Shown: piece by piece, positions 9,472-18,658 of the stretch
Layout of the letters: the number at the start of each line of letters is the position of its first letter
Position numbering within the stretch: position 1 is the stretch's first letter
Origin: Xenorhabdus ishibashii
Lineage (GTDB): Bacteria; Pseudomonadota; Gammaproteobacteria; Enterobacterales; Enterobacteriaceae
Assembly (NCBI RefSeq): GCF_002632755.1
Contig: NZ_NJAK01000002.1
Coordinates: forward strand, 155,200-219,199
Reading direction: 5' to 3'
Length of the DNA stretch: 64,000 nucleotides
Made by a program: the position numbers and the translations under genes
Notes under the pieces: generated by a model
What the model saw: the letters and a program-made list of their open reading frames with translations, nothing else
Databases searched by the model: none
Told to the model about the DNA's origin: nothing

Positions 9472-9733
9472 TCAGCTAATTGACAAATTTAACAATCTGG
9501 TACGTAAAGTCGAAAACAGAATAAATTTAAAGGAACTATAATATAATGTTATCCCGTTAAAGTGTCACCTGCGGGAATTAAACCTACCTGCCGATATAAC
9601 CGGTGTTTTTCAACGATTCCACCTTCCTTGAGCAGCAGAAATATCCATACATTATTTATATACACTACGAAAACATTTCGCGTTCGCGCCACAGTCTTTA
9701 TCTGCCTCCTTCATGCAGTAATATTTACACCAG

Positions 9734-9769
9734 CTAAATAACTTTTCATAATTATGAAAAGTTATTTAG
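9734..9769. repeat. Perfect 36-bp palindrome in the zwf-mdtJ intergenic region
   Basis: The 18 bases at 9734-9751 (starting CTAAATAACTTTT) are followed without spacer by their exact reverse complement to 9769. It lacks a loop and a clear T-tract, so it is not a typical terminator. It could be a dimer binding site or cruciform. The rest of 9472-9830 holds nothing else that I can recognise. Confidence 0.7.
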
Positions 9770-9834
9770 TGGAGTTTAATTAACCAAATATAAATCATTG
9801 TCTTTTATTAAATCATTGCTTTTTATTGTGAGCT

Positions 9835-9912
9835 ATGATAGAAATACGCCATTCACTTACTAATATGAGGGTTCGTAGTATATCATGCGATAGTTATACG
9901 GTTGTCGTGTGA
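9835..9912 (+). CDS. Candidate upstream ORF in the mdtJI leader
   Basis: A 25-codon frame (ATG at 9835, inner ATG at 9865, TGA at 9910-9912) ending in SCDSYTVVV, about 300 bp before mdtJ. E. coli mdtJI has a regulatory upstream ORF (mdtU) that responds to spermidine, so position and strand suggest an analogue. The ribosome site is weak, and I cannot confirm peptide similarity to MdtU. An overlapping minus-strand frame at 9894-9989 has a better ribosome site, so this call is tentative. Confidence 0.35.
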   Translation: MIEIRHSLTNMRVRSISCDSYTVVV

Positions 9913-9989
9913 TGAAAGAATAAAACATCATGAATAGCGCCAAAAGCGTCAACATTCAACATAGTAATAAAATCCAACGTTGTACTCAT
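9894..9989 (-). CDS. Candidate 31-residue small ORF opposite the mdtJI leader
   Basis: The frame starts at 9989 behind AGAGGA at a good 7-base spacing and ends with TAA at 9894-9896. The peptide has no membrane segment and ends HHTTTV. I do not recognise it. It overlaps the plus-strand uORF candidate, and probably at most one of the two is real. Confidence 0.25.
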   Translation of the reverse strand: MSTTLDFITMLNVDAFGAIHDVLFFHHTTTV

Positions 9990-10214
9990 GTTTTTTTCCT
10001 CTCAACTATCTTATCTAGTGAGCACTATTGGTGCGGCGCCCTTTAGGGTCTTCTCCTGTTAACCGGTTCTTCACCGGCAATTTTCATTCGCCAAAATATT
10101 TCGCTAAAAATTCAGTTTGATTCTGATATTGCGTCATTGCAGTTGTAGCCGACTTTGTTGGCATTTATAGCTTGATATCTTGGCATGCTTATCAGTATGT
10201 TCAGGAGAGAAAAA

Positions 10215-10640
10215 ATGATTTATTGGGTGTTTCTTATATTGGCAATTATGACAGAAGTGATTGGTACTCTGTCAATGAAACAGGCCAGCGTTTCGGGCGA
10301 TTTTACAGGCATGATCGTGATGTACACCATGATCACCGCTTCTTATATTTTACTGGCAGTTGCTGTGAAAAAAGTGGCATTGGGCGTGGCTTATGCACTG
10401 TGGGAAGGTATTGGGATCTTGTTTATTACCACTTTTAGTGTGGTGTGGTTCAACGAATCACTGTCATTGATGAAAATTAGTGGATTAGCATTGTTGATAG
10501 CCGGAATTGCTTTGATCAAAATGGGAGAGAAAAAGAACCAAGGCCAAGCTTCAAACAATACAACAAAAAACCATGCAGTTAAAAATAATCCATCAAGAGC
10601 ATTAAATAATGTTTCGAATAAACAAATCAGGGAGGCATGA
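10215..10640 (+). CDS. mdtJ: Spermidine exporter subunit MdtJ (SMR family)
   Basis: Small multidrug-resistance family inner-membrane protein that pairs with MdtI to export spermidine. It has four predicted membrane helices, the conserved glutamate in the first helix ([13 protein letters not shown]) and the block [15 protein letters not shown]. The start at 10215 follows AGGAGAG; earlier in-frame codons are rejected. At 141 residues it is about 20 longer than E. coli MdtJ, because of an Asn/Lys-rich C-terminal tail. It is followed after one base by mdtI. Confidence 0.94.
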   Translation: MIYWVFLILAIMTEVIGTLSMKQASVSGDFTGMIVMYTMITASYILLAVAVKKVALGVAYALWEGIGILFITTFSVVWFNESLSLMKISGLALLIAGIALIKMGEKKNQGQASNNTTKNHAVKNNPSRALNNVSNKQIREA

Positions 10641-10641
10641 T

Positions 10642-10974
10642 ATGCTAACTCAATTTGAATGGTGGCATGGGGCGTTTCTGGTTCTGGCTGTTGTTTTGGA
10701 AATTGCGGCAAATATTTTATTAAAACTATCTAATGGCTTTCAGCGCCTTTGGATCGGTATTTTATCTCTGGTTGCTGTTTTAGGCGCATTTAGTGCGTTG
10801 GCGCAGGCAGTGAAAGGAATAGAACTTTCCGTTGCTTATGCCTTATGGGGTGCATTCGGTATTATTGCTACAGTGGCGGCTGGCTGGATAATGTTTAATC
10901 AACGACTGAATTTTAAGGGATGGAGTGGTATTTTGCTGCTATTAATTGGCATGGTTATTATTAAAATGGCTTAA
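10642..10974 (+). CDS. mdtI: Spermidine exporter subunit MdtI (SMR family)
   Basis: Partner of MdtJ in the heteromeric SMR spermidine exporter. The 110-residue product has four membrane helices, the conserved glutamate ([14 protein letters not shown]) and [16 protein letters not shown] at 10642 lies one base after the mdtJ stop, indicating translational coupling. The start is chosen because MLTQFEW aligns with the E. coli N-terminus and GGGAGG sits just upstream inside the mdtJ end. Confidence 0.95.
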   Translation: MLTQFEWWHGAFLVLAVVLEIAANILLKLSNGFQRLWIGILSLVAVLGAFSALAQAVKGIELSVAYALWGAFGIIATVAAGWIMFNQRLNFKGWSGILLLLIGMVIIKMA

Positions 10975-11020
10975 TTTTTTACTCTCCATTCCTTAAATTT
11001 CATTTGGTAAATTCATCTCT

Positions 11021-11065
11021 AAACATGGTATTGAATGAGCAATAGCTTCATTCAATACCATGTTT
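11021..11065. terminator. Bidirectional stem-loop between mdtI and yoaB
   Basis: An 18-bp perfect stem (11021-11038 with 11048-11065) around a 9-base loop lies between two convergent genes. T-tracts are short on both sides. Confidence 0.65.
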
Positions 11066-11081
11066 GTTTGACAAGTGCAGA

Positions 11082-11426
11082 TTATAAAGCGGCGATAATT
11101 TTGATTTCTACTTTATACTTAGGATCCATCAATGCCGCTTGAACAGTACAACGGACTGGAGCACTTCCAGCAACAACCCATGCATCCCAGGCAGTGTTCA
11201 TACCTGCAAAATCGGCCTTGTCCGCCAGAAAAATTGTAGCGTCCAAGATCTTGCTCTTATCTGAACCAAGACGGTGTAGCAGGGTATCAATGGCTGCCAG
11301 AGTATTGGCGGTTTGCTCTGTAATATCACCATCCAGTTGTTCTGGTACGCTGGTATAATAGATAGTGCCATTGTGAACGACCGCTTCTGACCAACGGGTA
11401 TCTGGATCAATGCGTTTAATAGTCAT
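11082..11426 (-). CDS. yoaB: RidA/YjgF-family protein YoaB
   Basis: A 114-residue member of the RidA (YjgF/YER057c/UK114) family, whose better-known members hydrolyse reactive enamine/imine intermediates; the role of YoaB itself is not settled. Family features are NTLAAIDTLLHRLGSDKSKILDATIFLAD and the C-terminal APVRCTVQAALMDPKYKVEIKIIAAL with the conserved arginine. It is divergent from yoaA as in E. coli, which supports the symbol. Confidence 0.9.
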   Translation of the reverse strand: MTIKRIDPDTRWSEAVVHNGTIYYTSVPEQLDGDITEQTANTLAAIDTLLHRLGSDKSKILDATIFLADKADFAGMNTAWDAWVVAGSAPVRCTVQAALMDPKYKVEIKIIAAL

Positions 11427-11434
11427 TAAATCTC

Positions 11435-11450
11435 CTGTTAATTTATCCAG
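11435..11450. promoter_or_regulatory. Possible LexA-like box between yoaB and yoaA
   Basis: CTGTTAATTTATCCAG fits the LexA pattern CTGT-N8-ACAG except for one base in the right half. The helicase gene yoaA has been listed as SOS-associated in E. coli. The match is imperfect, so this is only a candidate. Confidence 0.33.
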
Positions 11451-11528
11451 TTTTTTGCTGAATTGGGTAGTTATTACAACTTAGTATTGGCATAATTCTG
11501 CCACATTTTTTATTAAAAGAGACTGTTT

Positions 11529-13445
11529 GTGTCAGACGATTTTGCAAAAAATGGCATATTAGCCAAAGCCATACAGGGTTTCAAACCACGCGATGCCCAG
11601 CGGGAAATGTCCTCGGCTATTACAGTTGCGATTAAAAAACAGCAACAATTGGTCGTGGAAGCAGGAACGGGAACGGGTAAAACATTTGCTTATCTGGTAC
11701 CTGCTTTGCGTTCCGGCAAAAAAGTGATTATTTCTACTGGTTCTAAGGCATTGCAAGATCAGCTCTACAATCGAGATCTACCCACTATTGTTGAGGCGTT
11801 AGGTTTTACAGGTAATCTTGCGCTATTAAAAGGGCGCTCAAATTATTTATGCCTTGAACGTCTTGAGCAGCAGTCAATCGGCAATTCCCAGATGGAAGCT
11901 GAAATCCTGACGGAAGTCATTAAATTGAAGCATTGGTCAGACCATACAAAAGAGGGGGATATCAGCACTTGTCATCAAGTGGCGGAAGATAGCGCTGTTT
12001 GGCCATTGATCACGAGTACTAATGACAATTGTCTTGGCAGTGATTGCCCACGTTATCAGGAATGTTTCGTTCTGAAAGCCCGTCGAAAAGCTATGGAAGC
12101 CGATGTGGTGATTGTTAACCATCACCTATTTATGGCCGATATGGTAGTTAAGGATACCGGATTTGGTGAATTAATCCCGCAAGCTGATGTAGTGATTTTC
12201 GATGAGGCTCACCAGATCCCTGATATTGCCAGCCAATATTTTGGTCAGCAATTAAGTAGCCGTCAATTGATGGATTTATCGCGGGATATCATCATGGCTT
12301 ACCGTACTGAAGTGCGGGATCAGGCACAATTGCAAAAAAGTGCAGATCGTCTCAGTCAAAGTGCACAAGATTTTCGTTTGTCATTAGGTGAAAACAGCTA
12401 TCGAGGTAATCTTCGTGAAGCCTTGCAACAGCCGCAAGTTCAGCGTTCACTAGTGCGGTTGGATGATGCCCTTGAGCTTTGTTATGACGTGATGAAACTC
12501 TCTTTGGGGCGTTCAGCCATGTTAGATGCGGCTTTTGAACGGGCAACGGTTTACCGCAATCGCCTTAAGCGTCTGATTGATGTCAGCATCCCCAATTACA
12601 GCTATTGGTTCGAAAGTTATGGGCGGCATTTTTTGCTGGCACTAACACCGTTATCTGTCGCCGACAAATTCAGTGAGATGATCTGTGAACAATCGGGTAG
12701 CTGGATTTTTACATCGGCAACATTGTCGGTCAATGAACAGTTAAATCATTTCACTGAACGTTTAGGGTTGAAACAAGCCCAAACATTACTCCTGCCAAGT
12801 CCATTTGATTATCAACGTCAAATGTTATTATGTGTTCCGCGTCATTTACCATCACCTAACCAAAATGGCGGTGCAAAATGGCTGGCTCGTATGTTGAAGC
12901 CTTTGATTGAAAGCAATAAAGGGCGTTGTTTTTTTCTCTGTACTTCTCACCAAATGATGCGCAGTTTGGCAGAAGAGTTTCGTGCCAGTATGACATTACC
13001 GGTCTTGGTGCAGGGTGAAACAAGTAAGACACAATTGCTGGCACAATTTATCTCTGCGGGTAATGCATTGCTGGTGGCAACCGGTAGCTTTTGGGAAGGA
13101 GTGGATGTTCGAGGTGATGCATTATCCTGTGTTATTATTGATAAATTGCCATTTACTGCACCGGATGATCCCTTGCTTAAGGCACGCATCGAGGATTGCC
13201 AACTTAAAGGTGGGGATGCTTTTCTCGAAGTCCAGCTTCCCGATGCCGTGATTGATTTGAAGCAAGGTGTAGGTCGCCTGATCCGTGATATCGACGACTA
13301 TGGCGTTGTGGTTATCTGTGATAATCGATTAGTATTGCGTCCATACGGTGAGGTTTTTCTAAATAGCTTGCCGCCCGCTTCCCGTACCCGTGATTTATCA
13401 AAAGCAATTGCGTTTCTGAACTCACGCCCACCGCGCTCTGGGTAA
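11529..13445 (+). CDS. yoaA: XPD/DinG-like DNA helicase YoaA
   Basis: Iron-sulfur superfamily 2 helicase. In E. coli YoaA binds HolC (the polymerase III chi subunit) and helps repair stalled forks. The 638-residue protein has Walker A (EAGTGTGKTFAYL), the DEAH box (IFDEAHQIPD), a cysteine set for the Fe-S cluster (CLERLE and NDNCLGSDCPRYQEC) and motif VI (QGVGRLIRDIDDYGVVV). The start is GTG. It is divergent from yoaB and followed by tsaB, the E. coli order. Confidence 0.95.
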   Translation: MSDDFAKNGILAKAIQGFKPRDAQREMSSAITVAIKKQQQLVVEAGTGTGKTFAYLVPALRSGKKVIISTGSKALQDQLYNRDLPTIVEALGFTGNLALLKGRSNYLCLERLEQQSIGNSQMEAEILTEVIKLKHWSDHTKEGDISTCHQVAEDSAVWPLITSTNDNCLGSDCPRYQECFVLKARRKAMEADVVIVNHHLFMADMVVKDTGFGELIPQADVVIFDEAHQIPDIASQYFGQQLSSRQLMDLSRDIIMAYRTEVRDQAQLQKSADRLSQSAQDFRLSLGENSYRGNLREALQQPQVQRSLVRLDDALELCYDVMKLSLGRSAMLDAAFERATVYRNRLKRLIDVSIPNYSYWFESYGRHFLLALTPLSVADKFSEMICEQSGSWIFTSATLSVNEQLNHFTERLGLKQAQTLLLPSPFDYQRQMLLCVPRHLPSPNQNGGAKWLARMLKPLIESNKGRCFFLCTSHQMMRSLAEEFRASMTLPVLVQGETSKTQLLAQFISAGNALLVATGSFWEGVDVRGDALSCVIIDKLPFTAPDDPLLKARIEDCQLKGGDAFLEVQLPDAVIDLKQGVGRLIRDIDDYGVVVICDNRLVLRPYGEVFLNSLPPASRTRDLSKAIAFLNSRPPRSG

Positions 13446-13525
13446 TAAAATGTCGGGGCGATGATGTTGGGGCTATGGTAGTATAGCTCTTTGTTTTGAA
13501 CCCTATATCTTGCCGGAGTTAAGGC

Positions 13526-14221
13526 ATGTCCACGCGAATTTTAGCTATTGATACTGCAACTGAAGCCTGTTCTGTTGCGCTTTGGAATGAAGGTGCTATT
13601 GAGGCACAATTTGAAATTTCCCCACGAGAGCATACCCAACGTATTTTACCAATGATTCAAGCGGTTTTATCAAAGGATGGTGTGAGTCTGCAACAATTAG
13701 ATGCGTTAGCGTTTGGTCGTGGACCAGGCAGTTTTACCGGTGTACGGATTGGTATTGGCATCGCCCAAGGGTTGGCATTGGGTGCTGAATTGCCGATGAT
13801 AGGAGTTTCTTCCCTGAAAACAATGGCGCAAGGGGCTTTTCGTCTAAAAGGAGCAACAAACGTTTTGGTTGCTATTGATGCGCGGATGGGGGAAGTTTAT
13901 TGGGGACAATATACCCGTAATTCACAAGGTGAATGGCTGGGCGATGAAACGGAAGCGGTTTTGAAACCTGAACAAGTGCAAGAGATTATGAGCTCCTTGT
14001 CAGGCGAATGGGTAATTGCTGGAACAGGATGGGAAGCTTATCCTCAATTATTAGACAGCCAGTTAGCTCTGACAGCAAGTGACATTACTTTACCCCATGC
14101 GGAAGACATGCTGCCTCTGGCAATCCAGATGTGGGAAGCAGGGGAAGCGATAGCAGTTGAATATGCTGAACCCGTTTACTTACGCAATGAAGTGACATGG
14201 AAAAAATTGCCGGGTCGTTAA
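13526..14221 (+). CDS. tsaB: tRNA t6A37 modification protein TsaB
   Basis: Non-catalytic partner of TsaD in threonylcarbamoyl-adenosine formation on ANN-decoding tRNAs. The 231-residue ASKHA-fold protein begins [16 protein letters not shown] and carries [16 protein letters not shown], both diagnostic of TsaB/YeaZ. The ATG at 13526 follows a GGAG-type ribosome site. It lies between yoaA and a Slp lipoprotein gene as in E. coli. Confidence 0.96.
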   Translation: MSTRILAIDTATEACSVALWNEGAIEAQFEISPREHTQRILPMIQAVLSKDGVSLQQLDALAFGRGPGSFTGVRIGIGIAQGLALGAELPMIGVSSLKTMAQGAFRLKGATNVLVAIDARMGEVYWGQYTRNSQGEWLGDETEAVLKPEQVQEIMSSLSGEWVIAGTGWEAYPQLLDSQLALTASDITLPHAEDMLPLAIQMWEAGEAIAVEYAEPVYLRNEVTWKKLPGR

Positions 14222-14353
14222 GGCGCTTCTGTCTGGTGTAATAAAATTCATGTAACTTGTGGTAAAAAGCGATGTCCATGAGTATAAAGGACTAGAGTAT
14301 GGCTAACCAGATTGATGGTTAGCCTAATAAGATTTTTCTGCGTTGGAGGCGTT

Positions 14354-14938
14354 ATGCTTAACGGAACACACTATCGAAGCATACTGCAAGCGATGACACT
14401 ATTGGGATCCCTGATACTTGCGGGCTGTGTGTCAGTTCCTGATGTTATTAAAGGAACAACTAAAGCACCGGTGGAAAATCTGCTTTCTGTCAAAAATATG
14501 CCAGAGTTATATATTGGTCATGAAGGTAGATTTGGTGGCAAAGTACTTAGTGTCTTGAATGAAAAAAACCAGACTCGATTAGAAATATCCGCCATGCCAC
14601 TGGCAAGCAATGCAGCCCCACGTTTGGATGCACCATCTTTGGGACGCGTTTATGCTTACGTGAATACTTTTTTAGAACCCAGTGACTTTAAAGATCATTA
14701 TGTGACTGTTGTCGGTTTGATTACTGGTCTTAAAAAAGGGAAGGTAGGCAATAGCCCATATAATTATATTGTGATGAACGCTACGGGAGTGAAACGTTGG
14801 TATGAATCTCACAGAATGTTTTTTTCTCCTGCTGTAGGAATTGATCCGTGGAGCTATTATGGCAATCCTTATGATCCATTTTGGCGCGGTTATTCGCCAT
14901 TTCAATCTGTATCAGTTGAAACAATTTTAACTGAATAA
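14354..14938 (+). CDS. yeaY: Slp-family outer-membrane lipoprotein (YeaY-like)
   Basis: A 194-residue Slp/YeaY-family lipoprotein of unknown molecular role. The signal peptide ends in the lipobox LAGC, predicting lipidation and outer-membrane sorting. The body has the Slp pattern (YIGHEGRFGGKVLSV, FKDHYVTVVGLITG). The C-terminus is rich in Tyr, Pro and Trp. ATG at 14354 follows GGAGG at ideal distance; an upstream start at 14312 lacks such a site. tsaB-yeaY-fadD synteny supports the name. Confidence 0.87.
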   Translation: MLNGTHYRSILQAMTLLGSLILAGCVSVPDVIKGTTKAPVENLLSVKNMPELYIGHEGRFGGKVLSVLNEKNQTRLEISAMPLASNAAPRLDAPSLGRVYAYVNTFLEPSDFKDHYVTVVGLITGLKKGKVGNSPYNYIVMNATGVKRWYESHRMFFSPAVGIDPWSYYGNPYDPFWRGYSPFQSVSVETILTE

Positions 14939-15124
14939 ACTTCCCGCCGTTTTGTAATATTAATTTATAATAAATATTATTTAACTTAAATGAGTTTATT
15001 ATAACTATTTGGAATAACGATAAGACATTAAGCCAAAAATTAGTAAACCAGTGTATAATTAGCGAATTATAAATCCAAGTGCTAATAATTTAACTAATTA
15101 TTTGATAAATAATAAAAAATACAT

Positions 15125-15150
15125 AGGCGGCAAAAGCTGCCTTATTTTTT
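15125..15150 (+). terminator. Probable Rho-independent terminator between yeaY and fadD
   Basis: A 7-bp stem with one G-T pair (AGGCGGC / GCTGCCT), an AAAA loop and TATTTTTT after it. It lies 187 bp beyond the yeaY stop, so it may end that transcript or attenuate the fadD leader. The rest of 14939-15213 is very AT-rich without a gene. Confidence 0.6.
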
Positions 15151-15213
15151 GGCAGTAATTGATAGGATTAAATTAGTGATGTGTATCGCCAACCTGAACA
15201 TTGTTGCTTTGCA

Positions 15214-15230
15214 AACTGGTACGCTGAGTT
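15214..15230. promoter_or_regulatory. FadR operator upstream of fadD
   Basis: AACTGGTACGCTGAGTT closely resembles the first FadR site of E. coli fadD as I remember it (AGCTGGTATGATGAGTT). It lies 77 bp before the fadD start. FadR repression of fadD, relieved by long-chain acyl-CoA, is well established in enterobacteria. Confidence 0.72.
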
Positions 15231-15307
15231 AATAATTTGTTAAATGTACAAGTCGGTTTTTTTATGGTCAGTGGTTACATCGCAATTAGATTTCAGGAGT
15301 ATTCAAC

Positions 15308-16999
15308 TTGGAAAAAGTTTGGCTAAAACATTATCCGGCAGATGTTCCGGCAGAAATCGATCCCGACCGTTATTCGTCGCTGATTGAAATGTTTGAAAAT
15401 GCTGTAGTGCGTTATGCCGATCAGGTCGCATTTATCAATATGGGCGAGGTAATGACTTTCCGTAAATTGGAAGAGCGTAGCCGTGCCTTTGCTGCCTACT
15501 TACAGAATGGCCTGGGGCTGAAACAAGGGGATCGTGTGGCATTGATGATGCCCAATTTACTGCAATACCCCGTGGCACTATTTGGTATTCTGCGTGCAGG
15601 TATGGTGGTTGTAAATGTGAATCCGCTCTACACCCCGCGTGAATTGGAACACCAGCTTAATGACAGTGGCACATCTGCCATTGTTATCGTTTCTAACTTT
15701 GCACATACCCTAGAAAAGATTGTCTTTAATACGCAAATCAAGAACGTTATTTTAACACGCATGGGTGACCAACTTTCACGACCGAAAGGGACTCTTGTTG
15801 ATTTCGTCGTTAAATACGTTAAGCGGCTCGTGCCTAAATATCACTTACCGGATGCCATTTCGTTTCGTAGTGCGATCCATAAAGGCTACCGTATGCAGTA
15901 TGTCAAACCGGATGTGAAAAACGAGGATTTGGCTTTTCTGCAATATACGGGAGGCACTACAGGGGTTGCGAAGGGGGCAATGCTGACTCATCGTAATATG
16001 TTGGCAAACCTCGAACAGGCCAGAGCTTGTTATTCCCCGTTATTGAAACCTGGGCAAGAATTAGTGGTAACTGCATTGCCGTTGTACCATATCTTTGCTT
16101 TGACGATAAATTGCCTGTTCTTTATTGAATTGGGCGGACAAAATTTGTTGATTACCAACCCTCGCGATGTAAACGGCACGGTCAAGGAACTATCGCGTTA
16201 TCGTTTCACGGCACTATCGGGGGTTAACACGTTATTCAATGCCTGGTTGAATAATTCTGAATTCCAGAAGATTAATTTCTCCTCATTACGTTTATCTGTT
16301 GGTGGCGGCATGGCCGTACAACGAGTGGTAGCTGAAAAGTGGCAAAACCTGACAGGTCGTCATCTACTGGAAGGTTATGGATTGACGGAATGTTCTCCTT
16401 TGGTTTCAGCTAATCCACACAATTTAACTTCTTATAGTGGCAGTATTGGGTTTCCTGTTGCGTCAACAGACATCAAGTTGGTCGGGGATGATGGTAATGA
16501 AGTTTCACCGGGCGAAGTAGGTGAAATGTGGGTGCGTGGACCACAGGTAATGAAAGGTTACTGGAATCGCCTTGATGCGACGGATGAGGTGTTGAAAGAT
16601 GGCTGGTTGGCAACTGGCGATATTGCCAGCGTAGATGAAAAAGGTTTTTTCCGCATTGTGGATCGGAAAAAAGACATGATTCTGGTTTCCGGGTTTAATG
16701 TCTATCCAAATGAAATCGAAGATATCGTTTCTTCCCACCCTAAAGTGTTAGAGTCCGCAGTAGTGGGTGTTCCGAGTGAAAACTCAGGAGAAATTGTCAA
16801 AGTATTTGTGGTACGCAAAGATCCCAGTTTGACTGAGGATGAACTTAAAATGCATTGCCGTCGTTACCTGACAGGGTATAAAGTGCCGAAGATCGTTGAA
16901 TTCCGTGATGAGTTACCAAAATCTAATGTAGGTAAAATTCTTCGTAGAGAACTTCGCAATGAAGAATTGGCAAAAGCGGATAATGCTGCTACACATTGA
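15308..16999 (+). CDS. fadD: Long-chain fatty acid-CoA ligase FadD
   Basis: Activates long-chain fatty acids to acyl-CoA during uptake, using ATP through an acyl-adenylate. The 563-residue ANL-superfamily enzyme has the P-loop [31 protein letters not shown] and the fatty-acyl signature around [20 protein letters not shown], plus the C-terminal lysine in [12 protein letters not shown]. The start is TTG, as in E. coli fadD, giving [15 protein letters not shown] FadR site lies upstream. Confidence 0.97.
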   Translation: MEKVWLKHYPADVPAEIDPDRYSSLIEMFENAVVRYADQVAFINMGEVMTFRKLEERSRAFAAYLQNGLGLKQGDRVALMMPNLLQYPVALFGILRAGMVVVNVNPLYTPRELEHQLNDSGTSAIVIVSNFAHTLEKIVFNTQIKNVILTRMGDQLSRPKGTLVDFVVKYVKRLVPKYHLPDAISFRSAIHKGYRMQYVKPDVKNEDLAFLQYTGGTTGVAKGAMLTHRNMLANLEQARACYSPLLKPGQELVVTALPLYHIFALTINCLFFIELGGQNLLITNPRDVNGTVKELSRYRFTALSGVNTLFNAWLNNSEFQKINFSSLRLSVGGGMAVQRVVAEKWQNLTGRHLLEGYGLTECSPLVSANPHNLTSYSGSIGFPVASTDIKLVGDDGNEVSPGEVGEMWVRGPQVMKGYWNRLDATDEVLKDGWLATGDIASVDEKGFFRIVDRKKDMILVSGFNVYPNEIEDIVSSHPKVLESAVVGVPSENSGEIVKVFVVRKDPSLTEDELKMHCRRYLTGYKVPKIVEFRDELPKSNVGKILRRELRNEELAKADNAATH

Positions 17000-17022
17000 T
17001 CATGGTTATTGCTATACCCCAT

Positions 17023-17060
17023 TGCACAATAACGCCGGTCTTTACCGGCGTTATTGTGCA
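17023..17060 (+). terminator. Strong stem-loop between fadD and rnd
   Basis: A 17-bp perfect GC-containing stem (17023-17039 with 17044-17060) with a 4-base loop. It is not followed by a T-tract, so it may stabilise the fadD 3' end or modulate readthrough into rnd. Confidence 0.6.
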
Positions 17061-17090
17061 CGTCGTATGAATAGATAAGAGAATGATGTT

Positions 17091-18218
17091 TTGAATTATC
17101 AGTTGATTACCACCGATGCCCAATTGCAGTCAATTTGTGAGCAGGTAAAAAAACAAGCAAAAATTGCACTAGATACTGAATTTGTACGTATACGGACGTA
17201 TTATCCCCAATTAGGTTTGATACAACTGTTTGATGGTGAACAGCTTTCTCTGATTGATCCCCTCGAAATTTCGCAATGGCAGCCCTTTAGGGAGTTATTG
17301 ACTGATCCTAACGTATTAAAATTTATCCACGCAGGTAGTGAAGATTTAGAGGTTTTTAGTAATAGTTTCCAGTGTTTGCCTGAACCCATGATTGATACTC
17401 AGGTACTGGCTGCATTTATTGGTCATCCTATGTCTTGTGGATTTGCGGCATTGGTTGCTGAATATCTGCATATCGAATTGGATAAGAGTGAATCCCGCAC
17501 TGATTGGCTGGCGAGGCCACTGAGCGAAAAGCAGTGTCAATATGCTGCGGCAGATGTTTATTATTTATTACCCCTCGCCGATATCTTGATGGAAAAAGCA
17601 GAACAGGCGGGATATCTGGATGCGGCAAAAGATGAAAGTAATCTGATCGCCCAACGCCGTAAAGAAGTGTTAATGCCGGAATATGCCTATAAGAGTATTG
17701 GTAACGCATGGCAATTGCGTCCAAGGCAATTGGCCTGTTTGAAAAAACTGGCTGCATGGCGTTTAAATCAAGCTCGTGAGCGTGATTTGGCAGTCAATTT
17801 TGTGATTCGAGAAGAAAATTTATGGCAGGTGGCCCGTTATATGCCAACTTCTTTGGCAGAATTGGACGCTTTGGGATTGAGTGGGCAAGAAATTCGTTGC
17901 CATGGTCGTCGATTGTTGGCGATGGTTGCGGAGAGTAGAAATATTCCAGAAGAAGAATGTCCAACTCAAATTGTGAATTTGGTTGATTATCCTGGTTATC
18001 GTAAGGCGTTTAAAGAAATTAAATCTTTGGTCACTCAGGTGGGGGAATCCCATCATTTCAGTGCCGAATTACTGGCTTCCCGCCGTCAAATTAATCAATT
18101 ACTTTGTTGGCATTGGAAATTGAAATTATCGGAGTATCAACCTGAGTTAATCAGAGGTTGGCGAGGCAAGTTGCTGGCTGAACCTATTGCTGAAATATTG
18201 GCAAATTATTCGGAGTAG
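17091..18218 (+). CDS. rnd: Ribonuclease D
   Basis: 3'-5' exoribonuclease that trims tRNA precursors. The 375-residue length equals E. coli RNase D. DEDDy motifs are visible: ALDTEFVR (ExoI), FIHAGSEDLEVF (ExoII) and YAAADVYYLLPLAD (ExoIII), followed by an HRDC domain (about 208-290). The start is TTG, a feature shared with E. coli rnd where the weak start limits expression. It follows fadD after a strong stem-loop. Confidence 0.96.
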   Translation: MNYQLITTDAQLQSICEQVKKQAKIALDTEFVRIRTYYPQLGLIQLFDGEQLSLIDPLEISQWQPFRELLTDPNVLKFIHAGSEDLEVFSNSFQCLPEPMIDTQVLAAFIGHPMSCGFAALVAEYLHIELDKSESRTDWLARPLSEKQCQYAAADVYYLLPLADILMEKAEQAGYLDAAKDESNLIAQRRKEVLMPEYAYKSIGNAWQLRPRQLACLKKLAAWRLNQARERDLAVNFVIREENLWQVARYMPTSLAELDALGLSGQEIRCHGRRLLAMVAESRNIPEEECPTQIVNLVDYPGYRKAFKEIKSLVTQVGESHHFSAELLASRRQINQLLCWHWKLKLSEYQPELIRGWRGKLLAEPIAEILANYSE

Positions 18219-18385
18219 TAACGTTAATTTAATAAAAACCATCGTCTTTATTTAAGAGATGTCAATTTCATTCCCTGCCTGATATATAGGCAGGGAGAAT
18301 TGCCTTTATTTCCTACCTATTATTTAAAGAGGAAATGTTTTTGCAAAAATCATCGCTTTAAATTAAATAGCGTCGTTTGATACTG

Positions 18386-18655
18386 CTATTTTGACGATTC
18401 CTCAGCCTCAGGTAATGTTACATTAAGTTCCAATACAGAGATGTCATCATTTTTTTGCTCAAATTGTACAGAAAGCATGTCTGGATCGATTTGTACATAC
18501 TTACAAATTACAGCCAGAATATCCCGTTTCATATCGGGCAAATAGGCAGGCTCAGAGTCACCACGGCGCCGCTCGGCCACGATGATTTGTAGCCGTTCCT
18601 TGGCAATATTGGCTGTCGGTTTTTTTCTCGACAGAAAGAAATCTAACAAAGCCAT
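18386..18655 (-). CDS. minE: Cell division topological specificity factor MinE
   Basis: Stimulates MinD ATPase and drives the pole-to-pole oscillation that places the Z ring at midcell. The 89-residue protein starts with the membrane-targeting sequence [12 protein letters not shown], followed by the MinD-interacting strand/helix (about 13-31) and a dimerisation domain. It is the last gene of minC-minD-minE and starts 3 bases after the minD stop. Confidence 0.97.
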   Translation of the reverse strand: MALLDFFLSRKKPTANIAKERLQIIVAERRRGDSEPAYLPDMKRDILAVICKYVQIDPDMLSVQFEQKNDDISVLELNVTLPEAEESSK

Positions 18656-18658
18656 GCG

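Noticed and set aside
9990..10090. Manganese (yybP-ykoY) or other riboswitch in the mdtJI leader
   Set aside because: Small GC-rich hairpins are present, but I could not find the conserved loop sequences of any riboswitch class on either strand.
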